A stretch of 64,000 nt of DNA from Azolla caroliniana (taxonomy: Eukaryota > Polypodiophyta): NCBI GenBank assembly GCA_043228905.1, contig JBHGNT010000011.1:20336001-20400000 (forward strand). The letters are read 5' to 3'. The translations under genes and the position numbers were made by a program. The notes beneath the pieces were generated by a model. It searched no databases, was not told the origin of the DNA, and saw only the letters and a program-made list of their open reading frames with translations. Shown here piece by piece: positions 1-13,099 of this stretch (positions are counted from its first letter, which is position 1; each line of letters starts with the position of its first letter).

Positions 1-41
1 CAGTCATTACTCTCAATCGCGAGGGAGATTCTCTGATCGCC

Positions 42-1531
42 ATGGAATCCGCCAGCATACCTGTCCCTACCCCCAGCGAGAAGATTCGTAAAGAAGGGAA
101 CAAGATCTACATGCAACTCGTAGATGCTTCCATGTCTAGTTCATTCGGCCCTGTCCTCAGGAAAGCCAAACTAGATCGCGCGAATGACCTTTACCACAAA
201 GCCATGGCTGCTAGCACTTCTTCAGATGAAAAAGTTTCTTGTGCCAAGAACCTTGCTTCTCTTGGCTATCTGTTTTGCCGAGCTCACGTTGAGCACACAT
301 TGATTCCTGTCCAAAGAGAAGAAGATCTTCGAGATCCACATCAAGCCATGCTCACCATGAAACTACATGTGTCTGAGACCGTGCGAAACTTTGTTGCTGC
401 GCTCCGCTTTGATATGAATGAGTTGGATGCGAATCATCCATGCAAGCCGAAGGCATGGATAGATAAGCTCATCCTTTCGTTCACCGATTTCATCAAATGG
501 ATCTCTGACACATCTCTCCTTCTTCGATTTCCTCACAGTCCCCTTCTCCAATACCTTTGCGATGCTTTCTCTGACCATCCTACATGTGCCATACCTCAAA
601 ACAATCACGGGCATCTTCGTCAAATTGAAGCTTCCTAAAAACCCCAGCATTCAAGAACTTCTCAGAGGCGCTTTTCAACGAGGCTCTAACCAAGCAACTG
701 CCAGATAAAAGCAACATTGACTATGCTGCGTGTGCGTGGTTGCTCCATGGTTGCAATGTGCCCTTACGGAAGGCCATTTCTTATCTACAGCATCTAGCCG
801 CAACAGAAGAATACAAGAGCTTAGTTGAAGAGGTTCACATGCTTGAGAACTCCGTCTCTATTCACCATTGCATATGTGAAGGCCTCCGAAACCCTGCATT
901 GGGTGACAAAGCTCTATCCAAAGCTTTAATGGATGAAGAGGATCTTAACATGGATAGTGTGAAAGATTCATTGGATTATTATAGGCAAGCTTCAATTGCC
1001 ACACGTGAAAAGGACATGGAGACGGAGGCAATCGCCATGCATAGGATCGGAAAGGTATATGGAGATGTTCATAAGATGGCAATTACTGCGCACAAGTACC
1101 ACTTTCAATACGTGAGGCTCGCTCTCACGGTCATGTCACCCCGGATTGAGCAATCAGATTGGTACAAATACTCACTGAAGAAGGTGCAAGAGCATCAAGT
1201 GAAGAAGGTGCAAGAGGAGAAAGTCAAATATGCCAAGAGTAGAAAACCTATAGTGAAAAGATTGAAGACCAAAATCAACAAACTTTCTGAAGAAGCAGCT
1301 AACAAGAGTGCAGAATCTTTCCTGAAGTTTGTGTATGAGGAGTATCCACATCCAGAGTTGAAGAGGAATATTATACCTAAGCTTGATACTAAAGAGAATG
1401 TGAAACAAAGCTTAAAGAAGGCGATCCTTCATTACCATCCAGACAATAATGTGGCGCATGGTGAAGATTGGAAAGTGTTGTGCGATGAGATTTGCAAGCA
1501 CCTATCTCTGAAGTATGAATGTTTCAAGTAG
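42..1531 (+). CDS. J-domain protein with helical N-terminal region, frameshifted near base 630
   Basis: Two open segments in different frames form one gene: 42-638, and a second frame open from 629 to 1531. The second frame continues without a break upstream of its first ATG at 740, so that ATG is not the real start. Together they would encode about 495 residues. The N-terminal two thirds are alpha-helical and look TPR-like, with repeated Ala/Lys/Leu helices. The last 70 or so residues resemble a J-domain, with a helix-II-like segment followed by His-Pro-Asp at 1436-1444, the motif that stimulates Hsp70 ATPase. The C-terminus (WKVLCDEICKHL) fits the helix after HPD. A single missing base around 627-635 explains the break. 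No GT-AG intron of usable size bridges it. The call is either a recent pseudogene or a sequence error. A cochaperone role is inferred from the HPD motif only. Confidence 0.62.
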
Positions 1532-2599
1532 CTACATAGTTTTTGATATACATTGTCCATAAAAAAGACTTTTTTGTAGATAATCTTTGTGTTTGTATGG
1601 GATTCCTCATTTACATCACCATTAATGTTGTTGATGCAAGTACTTTATCATCGTAGTAGTTCTGAGACTAGCACTAATGTAGCTCTTTTTCATGTCACCT
1701 TTCATGCATTATAGAATCATCCACTAAACAAGAGTCTTGTCCAGATCTCTCTGACAGGGAGTGTGGACATTGTCTGTATCCCATTTTGCATGTTTCTCTA
1801 CGATTGATCTATGGTTTTGAAAACTAGCTAAAACTTCCTTCAATTTCTTTGTAAATGGCTATATTTGTACATTGGTAGATTTAGTTAGCATTCAATAAAT
1901 CCGAAATGCATGTTTGTGTGTCCTAGAACATGCTACCGTAACATGATATCTATAAATGAAAATTACTTTATCGTTGAAAAATAGGAAAAATTTATGACCT
2001 CTTAATATTTTGGTATTGACATTCTGAATACCAGATCGGACATGGCTCTTATATTTTGTATGAAGGCAATGCACTCATTGAATTTTAGCATTTGTATTTA
2101 AACCATGCCAAAGCGAGAGCTTGAGATAGCTTGTGTTATGTTGTGTTAACCATTTTTGTACACACCTAGATGTTGGTTGTAAATTATGAGGGAACTGTCA
2201 TTAGCATAAAATGAACAAGGTCACTATCTTTAATTCATGACCTACCTAAAGTAAACTGTCTCTCTGTAGCTTCCAAGATATGTTAGGATACAAAATATTT
2301 GTTTGTGTTAATAATAATATGTGATATTGTCATCTTAGCACTAATATGGTTGTCTGAATACCAAGTGATGATCATGTGTGTTAGCATGCATTACTTGAAG
2401 TGTGCTATCTAATTAGGAGCTCTGCCATAGTTGAGCAATTCTGATTTAAATTGTTATGGTCGAAGCCCCAAAGCAATGACGAATCAAAGAATAAGAAAAT
2501 GAGGAGACCAGGTTTTCTATCACCAAGAACATATTACAGGAGAGCACTAAATACCCTTCAACTTGTAGGTGAGAGTGGAAAACGTTGTCATTTGAGAGG

Positions 2600-2815
2600 A
2601 TAGTGACATAAACACGCTTAAGGGTCATGATCATCATAGAAATTCGAACCACTAAAATAAATTCTTTAGCCTTAACCACTAGGGCACCATATGATATATC
2701 ATATATATTAATATACATTTAACTCTATCATCTTATAAGGATAGTGTGATAAACACCCTTAAGGGTTATGATTATCATAGAGATTTGAACCACTAGAAAC
2801 ACTTAGTGCCATATT
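2600..2815 (-). mobile_element. Two tRNA-like SINE fragments
   Basis: On the minus strand, bases 2690 to 2600 read GGTGCCCTAGTGGTTAAGG, which resembles a pol III A box. GGTTCGAAT, which resembles a B box, follows about 30 bases later (2650-2642). A second, more degraded copy of the B-box part and its downstream sequence lies at 2794-2735. The two copies share the stretch that reads CACCCTTAAGGGT in the second copy. This layout is that of tRNA-derived SINEs. No target duplication or A-tail could be fixed. Confidence 0.4.
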
Positions 2816-3869
2816 TTAGATACATTTATTTCTCCGTCTTATAAACATGGATAATACATGTGCATTGAGATAATATTATGAGAGATTGTCTTAGCACCTC
2901 ACACAAACTATGGCATAATTGTAAGTCAAGTGCTTGCATGAATGCCAAGTGGTGATCACAGGAGGTAAACGTGTATGACTCAAACCACACTATGTAACTT
3001 GTAAATAGAAGCTGCAATCATTCTTGAACCATTCCGGTTCAACGTCAGTTTGAATGCTCTCTTGCAATCCTTGCTTCTTATGAATTCAAAATCTTGCCTT
3101 TTCATTGTTTTCTTATTTTCCTATTCATCATCGTGTTTGGGATTAAACCGTGACAATGCTAATGAAACATACAAAAGAATAAAGAAAGAAACAAATGAAT
3201 AATAGAAATTGTTGCAATGTGGAAAGGTCCAAGGGTATAAAGGAATAAGAAGAACGCAAGAAGCAATTAGGGACTTGTAGGCTGGCAAGGCATCATGTTT
3301 GTCATTTGTATTGGCCTTACTCACTTGGGACTATATTAGCCCCATAACCATGGATGTATCTAGATAGAGATGAGGAATGCCATGATAATCCTCATTGTTT
3401 TTGTGGTGAGTTGATAGGAAATCATCGTCCATCTATTATTGTAATTCGACTTTTGTAATTTGTACTTACTATTTATAAGAAAAAAATATTAAAGCTCAAG
3501 CTTAAATATAAGGGAAAGAAGTGTAAAAGATAGTTTTATTTCTTATACTTATATACATTAAAATATTTACACATTTCTCCTTTTTATAACCTCAATGGAC
3601 ATGCATGATCCTTATGCGGGTCAAGGAAACAAAGTCATCCCTTTCTTTCAATTCATGAGTAGATTGGGTCGCCACATTCTAGTCGCTCAAACCGCTTGAG
3701 AGCTGGCTACTACAAATTTATCATGTTCCCCATAAAATTATCACTAAGTTTTTGCAAAAAATCTTGAAACAATAGCATGCTTTATAATTAATGGAAGGAG
3801 TTTTTTTTTGGAAAAGAGGAAGAAGAAGAAACAATAGCACGCTAGGTGATTTACCACGTTCCAATGGTT

Positions 3870-4540
3870 ATTAATACATAAGTCATTACTACTTGGAGCG
3901 TGGCAATGAGGGAACCTTAGCTCTCCTAATTGTGTAGTGTTCCCAAATGCAATAGAGTGAATCCAACACGCTTTGTGGGACTGCCTAGAGACTCATTGAA
4001 CATTGGGGGGGGGGGGGTTGGCCGCCTGTTGCAATTATGCTAGGTGTAATTACTAACACACAATCAAGTTGGAGAATGTCTGTTGGTTATCATGGTAGAC
4101 CCTAGTTGACAAGTATGAACATCATGAGGGGGTTGACTTTGAGGATAAAAGCATAAGAGATTTTTTTCCCAACATTGACAATATTCACTCAACTCCTATT
4201 AATGCCAAAGCTCAAGTTGCGATGGAATTGGTCAGCTCAATAACTCTTTGGATTATATGGAAACAACAATGTAAACGGGTCTTCTCCCACCAAACCGTGC
4301 ATAAAGTAATGTTAATGCAAGAGATCTAGAGTGAAGTTGTAACCACTCTAAAGAGCCAATACGATGGCCTCATAGGCGGATCCGATGGAGTTATAAGACA
4401 ACGATTACCCTTCATCCAACAATGGTTGTCTTCTCCCTTTCTTGAATGAGTGGGCATATAAGATGGAACTATCACGTCCCTACAGGGATTTGTATATAAG
4501 TAATGGAGGGAGTTTTTTGGGGAAAAAGAAAACATATGAG
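3870..4540 (+). mobile_element. Decayed LINE 3' fragment
   Basis: Translated fragments match the C-terminus of plant L1-type ORF2. Near 3950-3995 there is a zinc-binding region remnant reading IQHALWDCLE. At 4230-4430 ITLWIIWKQQCKRVFSH is followed by SEVVTTLKSQYDG. In-frame stops and a run of 13 G (4005-4017) show that it is dead. It ends in GTTTTTTGGGGAAAAAGAAAA near 4513-4535, close to the tail of the larger LINE at 41.1 kb. A similar tail at 3798-3830 suggests a second LINE end just upstream. Confidence 0.6.
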
Positions 4541-7500
4541 GCTTGTTTTCTTAGCACTTCCAAAGATTTTTTGGAGGCTTTTTCTACTTGTTTCTTTATA
4601 TTAACATTTGTATTGTGAGACCAAGTCTTTTAATTGAGGTATCTAGCTAACACTTCGCAAAATCAATAAGGAAGCACATGAACAATATGTGAGTAGTAAG
4701 CACAAAAAGAATGTGTTGATATCAATAGCCATAAAACATGACCACGTGATTTTCATCTTAGGTCACAATATTTCAATATTGTAAATGATTCGTTTACAAT
4801 TATAATATGAAAAGATGCTCTAATGTAGACAATTCTCGTTACAATAAACCATGGGACCTACCATGCATGTGCATAAACAAGTCATAGGAGGGATAAGACA
4901 ACTTTGTGATTGTCGCAACATGAAGTTGTTGGCTTGTTGACGAATAGCACAAGCACACAATACATTTGAACTTATAAATCATGCTTAAAAGGTTTAAGTA
5001 GTTGTGATAGTTGCAAGTTGAATGTTTGAGCTATTTAGTACTCATTGCTTACGTACACAATACATACATTACATTTGAACAAGTAAAACATACTCAATGA
5101 GAAATGGCTAGGAAATATAGAGTGTACGTGATGCATTGAGATAAGCAATCTTATTCATTTTCAATTTCACAAAGATAAGTTCCTCCATTAGAGCAACCGT
5201 AAGTGGTTGTCACGAGTTCAAAGTTCCCACTTTCAAAGCTGTATTAAGTAGTACATGTAGAGTACGTCAAAGGGTACTTTTTTCATGCAACTCACTTTCT
5301 TGTCATGTTGAGGATCTACGTGTTCATGTAATCATCACAATTTCATTTCATAATGGAAACATAACATTTAAAAAATACTAACCAAAGTATTTTTAACATT
5401 TATAAAACTTTCATATCAAGTTAAGAAAAAACATTAACTTATGATTTTTTTTTCATATATTGATATGTTACAACATACACATAGAATTAAATGCGATTAA
5501 AGGTTAGCACATACATAAACTATTTATTTGAGTGTATACCCTCGTGACATTAGCCCCCTTCATTTTGTCTAAGACCCCTTATTTATTCTTTACCATTTGT
5601 TTTGATATACTTCCATTTTTGGAAGATATTACATCATCTTATATGGATGTATGTGAAATGCTATAGTGGTGGAAGGTAGGGTTTCACTTGTTTGTATACT
5701 TGTATCCGAAAGAGTATAGATTGTACATGGACATATGAGTCGACACAATGACATGAGAATCTAAACATGTTTGTAAGTCATTGGATAAATTTTAAAAAAA
5801 AAACCAAGAATAAAAATGCAGTTTTACGACCTTGATTGCTACTAAATTCCAATAGCCAAAACTTCCCAAACACACAAGAAAATTGTGGTGTTGCGAACTT
5901 AACATATATTTACTTTCCTTGGGCATTAGCTTTTTGCAAAGAGTAAATTCTAACATCGCCTTTTTGTCTTATTTTGTTTTGGCCCAATCCATCTCTTAAC
6001 ATATATTGACAAACAAATGAAACAAGAATACACCCATTACTACATTTCACGAGTAACATATGAGCTAATGTACACATTCTTCGGCAATAGGCTTGTTCCA
6101 ATGCAAGGACCTTTCAACAATAGAACACCCGAATGGCAATAATGGCATAAGAAGTGTTTCAATCCGTGGATAAAAGTCGATAGATGACTAGTGCTACACA
6201 ACACATATTTTTTTTAATCAAAATTCTCACTAGTCATCCGCAAAGGCATAAAATGTTTGTCAAGTATTGGATACAACTAAAGAAGCATAAAACTTTAGAA
6301 CAAGTCAAAGAATATAACTTATTATAAAGGAATTCACGTTGTTTTTTTCGGTGAAATGTTCTTGATAAGAATGATGTAACAAGTTGATATTGGGTTTGGT
6401 GTATTGCGCTATACAAGGATTACCTATTGTCTCGCTTTCTCCTAACCAAAAATGTAATTAGGCAAAATGTCTACAAATGGAGTACGTATCAAGGAATTGA
6501 AACATTACGAAATTAACCTAAACTAAAGAACACGATTATTATATATATATTGTTGATTAAATAGAAAGAAACTAATTGTCCACCTCAATTAAGGCCAATG
6601 ATTATAAGTAGTTGTCCACAGTAAATGATGGTCATATTTGTTTTTATGGAAGAATAATAATGGAGTTTGTAGAATAAGATTTTTCTTAGGACAGAATGAC
6701 AATATGTTTTTATGGGTTGCCTTGTACGTTAGCTCACATTTTTGCTGAACCAAAATAGTCAAGCGTAGGTGACACTTAAATCTTGAAAAATGGATAGAAC
6801 TTAGAAGAAATGTTGTAATGTTCTCATAACAGTTTGGAAAACCCACATTTATGTTAAACCCATAAATGCATGCTTACATGTTGAAATCAATGGCCCAAGT
6901 TGTCATGCGCAGTGGACGTACACAGAAAGCATATGTATCTCCACGCAAAAATTTCCTTTACACTATACAAAAAGAAAATGTAAAGTTAGGCATGTCTCTG
7001 ATTTCTTCTTCTTTCTAAGATGAAAAATTACTCCTCATGGATTATTCCCTAATTGATGCTTCATCTTTCCTGCTAAAAAAATGACCTAAACCTAATTCAA
7101 TATATTCTCACAAGTTACCGATTTTTCTCATGAGTTGTCGAGCAAGATTAATATATATATGTTGGTCTAATAAGAAGCCTCAAATGTGAAAATGGCCAAT
7201 CCTAATTCATTGACATTGAAGATTACAAACGTTTGATAAGTTTTCCTACGTCCAACCCTAACATTTCCTGCCTATAATGTCCTTTGCAAAAAAACCTTTA
7301 GGTACTCAATCTTAGGCCTTCTAAAGCATTTAGGGTATTCCCAATCAATTCCAATAAAATGCATCCCATTGTCAAAGTCTCCTATCGAGTATCATCTTTG
7401 AAAAGTCGAGGTACGATGTCCAAATTTGACTTCTAAACATGATAACACTTCATGCAATCGGTTCTCTTGTGAACTTTGAGGTCACCATTCTATCTCATCC

Positions 7501-8112
7501 TCATCGAGGTAATTGTTGCTCTCTAGTAAATAAATATCTACTCTGGTATCATAACGTTGCTTGATCTCTAGCGTTGACATATTTGAAAAGAGATATTGGC
7601 CTGGTCTTTGGAGATGGTTCTCTTGATAGGACCACTAGGTAATGCACTTGATGGGGCAATGCTGATACCATGGGATGTAACATACATAATGGGGAGTTGG
7701 GGGGAATCATTAGGGTGGGGTGGGGGTCTAAGTGTATAGTTGTCAATGTTGATGAGGACCCACACCTAAAGAGAGTCCAAAAAGGATAAAGCTTTTCCTT
7801 CACGTCTTAAAGCAAATCAATCATTTACCCTTTAGTTTCCAATGAAAACATAGCAAACCAATGACACTTTCAACGACCGTAACACACCCACACAAATAAG
7901 ATTGTTTAGAACTTTTGGCTACACATAAACTCATAAACTACATATATTTGAGAGCAATCCATCTAGTATCATTACTCACAAAAATCTAGACAATTCAAAC
8001 TACCATAAAATTCAAATCTTCTAATATATCCTAAAAATCCACAAGCCAAAGTATCAACCAGCAATTAAGTAACTGATTAGTACATCCTTAATCCTCCTAA
8101 CTATTAGATCAT

Positions 8113-11100
8113 ATGTATCTGTTCCATGGCATCCTCATTGCCACAATCGGCGAGGCGAAAGACATTGTCCGTGAGCATCGGCGATTTTGCGATTGCCTCC
8201 TCTCTTTGGTACCCTTAATAAACCACTCATACTGTAATCATCATCATATTGTTTCTGTAAAATTTGTTTATCAATTACTAATTGGACCATATTTAAGCCT
8301 CTGATTTTCCATTCATAAATTCATTATACAACTGCAGATTCACTGAATCTACTCTTTGATTAACTCATCAACGATAATGAGTAAGCATGACTTAAAATTT
8401 AAAATTAGCATTAGATGACTTGTGAAACTACTACAAATGAATATATTGAATTTGAAGAATACAATGTCAGATGCATCGACAGAAGACCATCCCAATGAAC
8501 GATGAAAAGCAAGGAATGAGGATCACTACTAGATGGATTCTTAATTTTCTCGCTGATTCTAACTCTTCTCATTCATTTTCATGTTCATTTTTTGCTGTGT
8601 GTAAATGAAGGGTGGCCTCTGCGGCCTGGCGGACTGCATCGGCCATGGCGGGCTGAGTCATCTGTACGTGTCGCTCAGCTTCGGGGAGCACGCCACGCTG
8701 GCAAGGACCCGCGTGGTCAAGCGCCAGCCTGTCCATCCGACGTGGCAGGAGACCTTCCGCATCTTCTGCGCGCACGAGGTGGACCCGGGGCAGCAGGGCG
8801 GCGGGCTGACAGTCAGGGTCAACGACGACTCGGGCTTGACCAAGTGCCTCGGGTTCTGCCACGTGGACGCGTCGGAGCTGCTGACGGGGCGCCAGCTGGA
8901 CGGCTGCTACGACCTTCGGAGCTGCAACAACCCTTCCAAAGTGAGGGGAAGAATATCTTTGAAGCTCAAGTTTATCCCGGCCCACGAGGACCCCTTAGTC
9001 CCTTGGTGCCGTGGGGTACACCCCACACTTCCATTGGTCCCCCGTAGCTTCTTCAAGCACAAGAAAGCCAACTTAATACACCTCTACCAAGACGCCCATG
9101 TCCCCCATGACTTCTCCCCGCCCATCTCCCTCCGGGGTGGGCGCCCCTACCGTCCCGCCCGATGCTGGGAGGACGTATACACCGCCATCTCTGGTGCCAA
9201 GCACCTCATCTACATCGCCGGATGGTCGGTTTTCACTAGCATCACCCTCGTACGAGACGGCCGGACAATCCCCGACGCGATGGGCGTGACGTTGGGGGAA
9301 CTCTTGAAGCGCAAGAGCGAGGAAGGGGTTCGGGTTTTGCTGCTGGTTTGGGACGACACCACTTCCGTTAGTGTGCTCAAAGGTGCCCTCAAGACCAATG
9401 GAGTTATGCACACCCACGACGAGAACACGGAAGCGTTTTTCGAGGGAACCAAGGTACAATGCGTGTTGTGCCCACGGAATCCGGATGATGGATCAAGTCA
9501 GGTGCAAAAGATCAAAACTGAGCTCATGTTCACACACCATCAAAAGACAGTCGTAACAGATGTGGCCATTGGAGATGATGACACCAAGAGGAGACTGGTT
9601 GCGTTTGTGGGGGGAATTGATCTTTGCGATGGACGGTACGACACACCGCACCATTCCTTATTTCGAACATTGGGGGCGGGCGGTGTGCATGCAAATGATT
9701 TCCATCAAACGAATTTTGAGGATGCAAACCTTGGCATGGGAGGGCCTAGGGAACCATGGCATGATGTGCACGCAAGGGTAGAAGGGCCATGTGCTTGGGA
9801 CATTCTCAAGAACTTTGAGGATAGATGGAAGCGGCAAGGGCGGCAAAGGGGTAGAATGACGTTGCGAGGACCGGCGGCATCACTAGTGAGGATCGAAGAG
9901 GTGAAAGACATCCTTCCCATGAGTGTCGATGTTATCTCCGAGGATGATGAAGAAGCATGGGATGGACAAGTGTTTAGATCGATTGATGCAGGGGCAGTGG
10001 TAGGTTTCCCTGAAGATTCGAAGATGGCAGAAGGTATGGGACTAGTGGTAGGAAAGGAACACACTATAGATCGAAGCATACAAGATGCATACATTTGCGC
10101 AATACGTCGAGCAAAGCACTTCATCTACATGGAGAATCAATACTTTGTTGGTGGTGCCACATGTTGGGAATCCCAACAAAACTCTGGAGCTCAACAATTG
10201 ATTCCCATGGAGCTCACACTCAAGATTATTAGTAAGATTGAAGCAGGAGAGAGATTTACTGTGTATGTGGTCATCCCGATGTGGCCGGAAGGTGTCCCAG
10301 AAAGCTCTAGTGTCCAAAGCATCCTTCATTGGCAACATTGCACCATGCAAATGATGTACAAACGCATTGCGAAAGCCATCAAAGATAATGGCTTGGTAGG
10401 CCTCGCTAAACCAACAGACTTTCTTAACTTCTTTTGCTTAGGAAATCGAGAGGTCCCTCAACCACATGACTATACTCCCTCTCACCCTCCCAAACCATCT
10501 TCACATTATGGCCTCGCCCAATTGCATCGACGTTTCATGATCTATGTCCATGCAAAAACTATGATCGGTAATTTTACTTTGACCTTCCTTTCCTTCTTAT
10601 GATCTTAAACGTAACATTATTGAAACTTTTGAAGTTGCTCCATACTTTAGACGTGCTTGTCCATATGGAACACTTTTACCAATGCGAGTTTGATCTAATT
10701 ATTGGTAGCAAACTTCCATGTGAGGTGGAGCCATATAATAATATTTATAGCATAGTGTGAGGTTACCGAATCCTCTAAATTACCTTGAAACATTCTTAGA
10801 ATATAGCCTTCGTAACTTCCTCTTTGTGAAATAAGACAAGAATGTAGAGACTCTCTAGGTAAATCAATTAACTCATGAATGCCAATGATAATACCTATCA
10901 ACCATTGGAAACCATAGATGAAGTTTCTTTTTTATTAGTTGAATAAGCCAATTATTATTTCTCTCAATTTCTCTTCCAAATGCTATAGTGACTATGGTAC
11001 TATTAATTTCTGAATGTATTTTCCTTATTAGATTTCCCATGAATAATACAGAAATGATGTGCTCATTTCACTGGCATTTCAAAATTTCTAACCAAATTAA

Positions 11101-11670
11101 ACTAGACGAATGGTTCTTTTAAAGGTCATATGATGTTCTTGTTCAACATGACATAATAAAGCCTACAAAATCTAGTTATGCATTGATTTCAATAACATAC
11201 ATAACAAATTGAACTTCTGTATGCTTTCAGTTGATGATGAATACATCATTGTTGGTTCCGCCAATTGTAACCAACGTTCGATGGATGGTGCTCGTGATTC
11301 AGAGATTGCAATCGGTGCATTCCAACCACACCACTTGATGAATGAGGAAGAGAGCAAGAGACCAGAAGGACAAGTTCATGGGTTTCGTCTTTCACTTTGG
11401 TATGAACATCTCGGAGAGTTACATGAGGACTTTAAATTTCCGGAGCGAATTGAATGTGTTAACAAGGTTCAATCCCTATCTCAATCATTTTGGAATCTTT
11501 ACACTCAAAAAACCATTGTTGATATGCCTGGACATCTCTTGCCGTATCCGATAACAATTTCTTCAAACGGTGATGTTAAAACTTTGCTTGGTTATGAGAC
11601 ATTTCCAGACACAAGAGCTCAAGTTTTAGGAACCCACACTACCACATTACCATCATTGCTTACCGTTTGA
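8113..11670 (+). CDS. Phospholipase D, C2 type (epsilon/alpha-like)
   Basis: The enzyme hydrolyses membrane phospholipids to phosphatidic acid. The proposed exons are 8113-8208, 8611-10567 and 11231-11670, giving 830 residues, the usual size for plant C2-PLDs. Exon 1 supplies the first C2 strand (LFHGILIATI); its junction is phase 0, though its donor (G|GTACCC) is weak. Without it, an ATG at 8605 would give 800 residues. Exon 2 carries the rest of the C2 region, WEDVYTAI, and the first HKD motif at His342, Lys344, Asp349 (bases 9538-9561), then IYMENQYF. The second HKD motif (His679, Lys681, Asp686) spans intron 2 (10568-11230) and joins to VDDEYIIVGSANCNQRSMDG. The C-terminus (FPDTRAQVLG) is intact, so the enzyme looks active. 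The sequence seems closest to the epsilon class, whose C2 domain binds calcium poorly, but I did not confirm the class. Confidence 0.9.
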
Positions 11671-13099
11671 AGCATTTTTCATGTCAACATTTTAGTTGAC
11701 TCCCAATAAATTTCTTTCATATGTGTCTAACATCATTTTAACTTACTGTATGTTGTTTCGAGAACTGTATTGATGCTCTATTTGAGCACATGCCTATATG
11801 TGCGTTTAGGCATAAATACACAATTATTTCAATTCTTCAATTTTCTTAAATTCCTTCAAGACTTTGTAAACAATATGAAGACATTCAATGTATAAAAAGT
11901 ACTCATATGATTAACAAATATCTTCCTTTTCTCGACATGTATACATGTATGTTTTGAATGTTTGTAAGAAAATATTGCATATATTTGCATATATGTATCT
12001 ATTGCATCTTTAGGTGTATTGACAAGGATATGCTATGGATCAACTCTTTTCATCAACACCAAATTTCTATCCACAAGAGTGGCTAAGCAAGTTGGTTTTA
12101 CTCATACCTTTAAAAATTTATTCCCTCTCTTGCAATTATATTATGGATCCAATGAAGCTCCTTAATCATGAGACCTCATGGAAATGCCCTCAAACACATA
12201 CTCTTTCTAACACCTATATAATATATACACAACACTAATCTTTATTACATTCTATGCCAAGAATCACTAGGGTGATGCCATAAGAAATACGGTAACCACT
12301 ATCCCGTGATCCCCTAATTCATATATCCCTCTAATTACGACTTTAAATACCTTGATATTGACATAAAACAAAAAGAATGTTTTACTCACCACTTCGAAGT
12401 GAGAAAAAACATTACTATGCATTTGAGAACACATGTAATGGAGGAGAAATCAAACGCTAGGTATTCAAGAAAGAATCCTTTGATTCTTTGATTATAATAA
12501 TACAATTTCTAGGATTGAAGGATGGGGTGGGAGCAACTTTGAAGGCATTTGAAAATGTTCGAAGTGTTTTTATGTTATCTAATCTTTGATGACTCCTACC
12601 CATGTACTCTAATTTAACAATTGGTTGAGGGGCTACTAGGGATGAATTGTTCTATGAGTAATTAATAACTAAGTTATGTGTATCAAGTGTACGATTAAGT
12701 TGTGATTGATGTAACTATTGTGACATCTACCAAAGCTTTAGTTGCAATTATCGTTACCAATTGTAGAACGAATGCCATGAGTACGAAAAAGATTAGTGGA
12801 TCACCAACCTTCCAAAAAACATGATCATGAAGAGTGTTGATGCTATCTAGACAACTTAACTCTACGATGAACTTGCCCATTGCTATCTATAGCCCCAACT
12901 CATTGCTATCTATCCAAACGCAATATCCATGGAAAGATGATTATGGGAAAAACACAATATCCAAACAATCGTCTCCTGAGTGTTGCGATGAAAGAGCATT
13001 TTAATCCAACTTCTTGCAAAATTATGAACAAATAATTGTGAAGCTCCTCAAATGAGGGAAAATGAATTTCTCGCAGGTTTCCTTTCAAGCATCCTAGAG
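11671..13099. other. Gene-free region downstream of PLD
   Basis: About 1.4 kb, AT-rich. The PLD 3' UTR should fall at its left edge, where AATAAA-like sequence occurs at 11705. I saw no coding region or known repeat in the rest. Confidence 0.5.

Larger units (their letters stand above)
1532..8112. other. Gene-free AT-rich region
   Basis: About 6.6 kb lie between the J-domain gene and the phospholipase D gene. I found no coding region with a recognisable family or a codon pattern suggesting selection. It holds SINE-like pieces near 2.6-2.8 kb and a decayed LINE 3' end at 3.9-4.5 kb, listed separately. The rest is low-complexity AT-rich sequence in which all short open frames look random. Confidence 0.6.

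Noticed and set aside
8569-10350. Several open frames overlapping the PLD exon on both strands
   Set aside because: The PLD frame carries both HKD motifs; the others have no motifs and follow from base composition.
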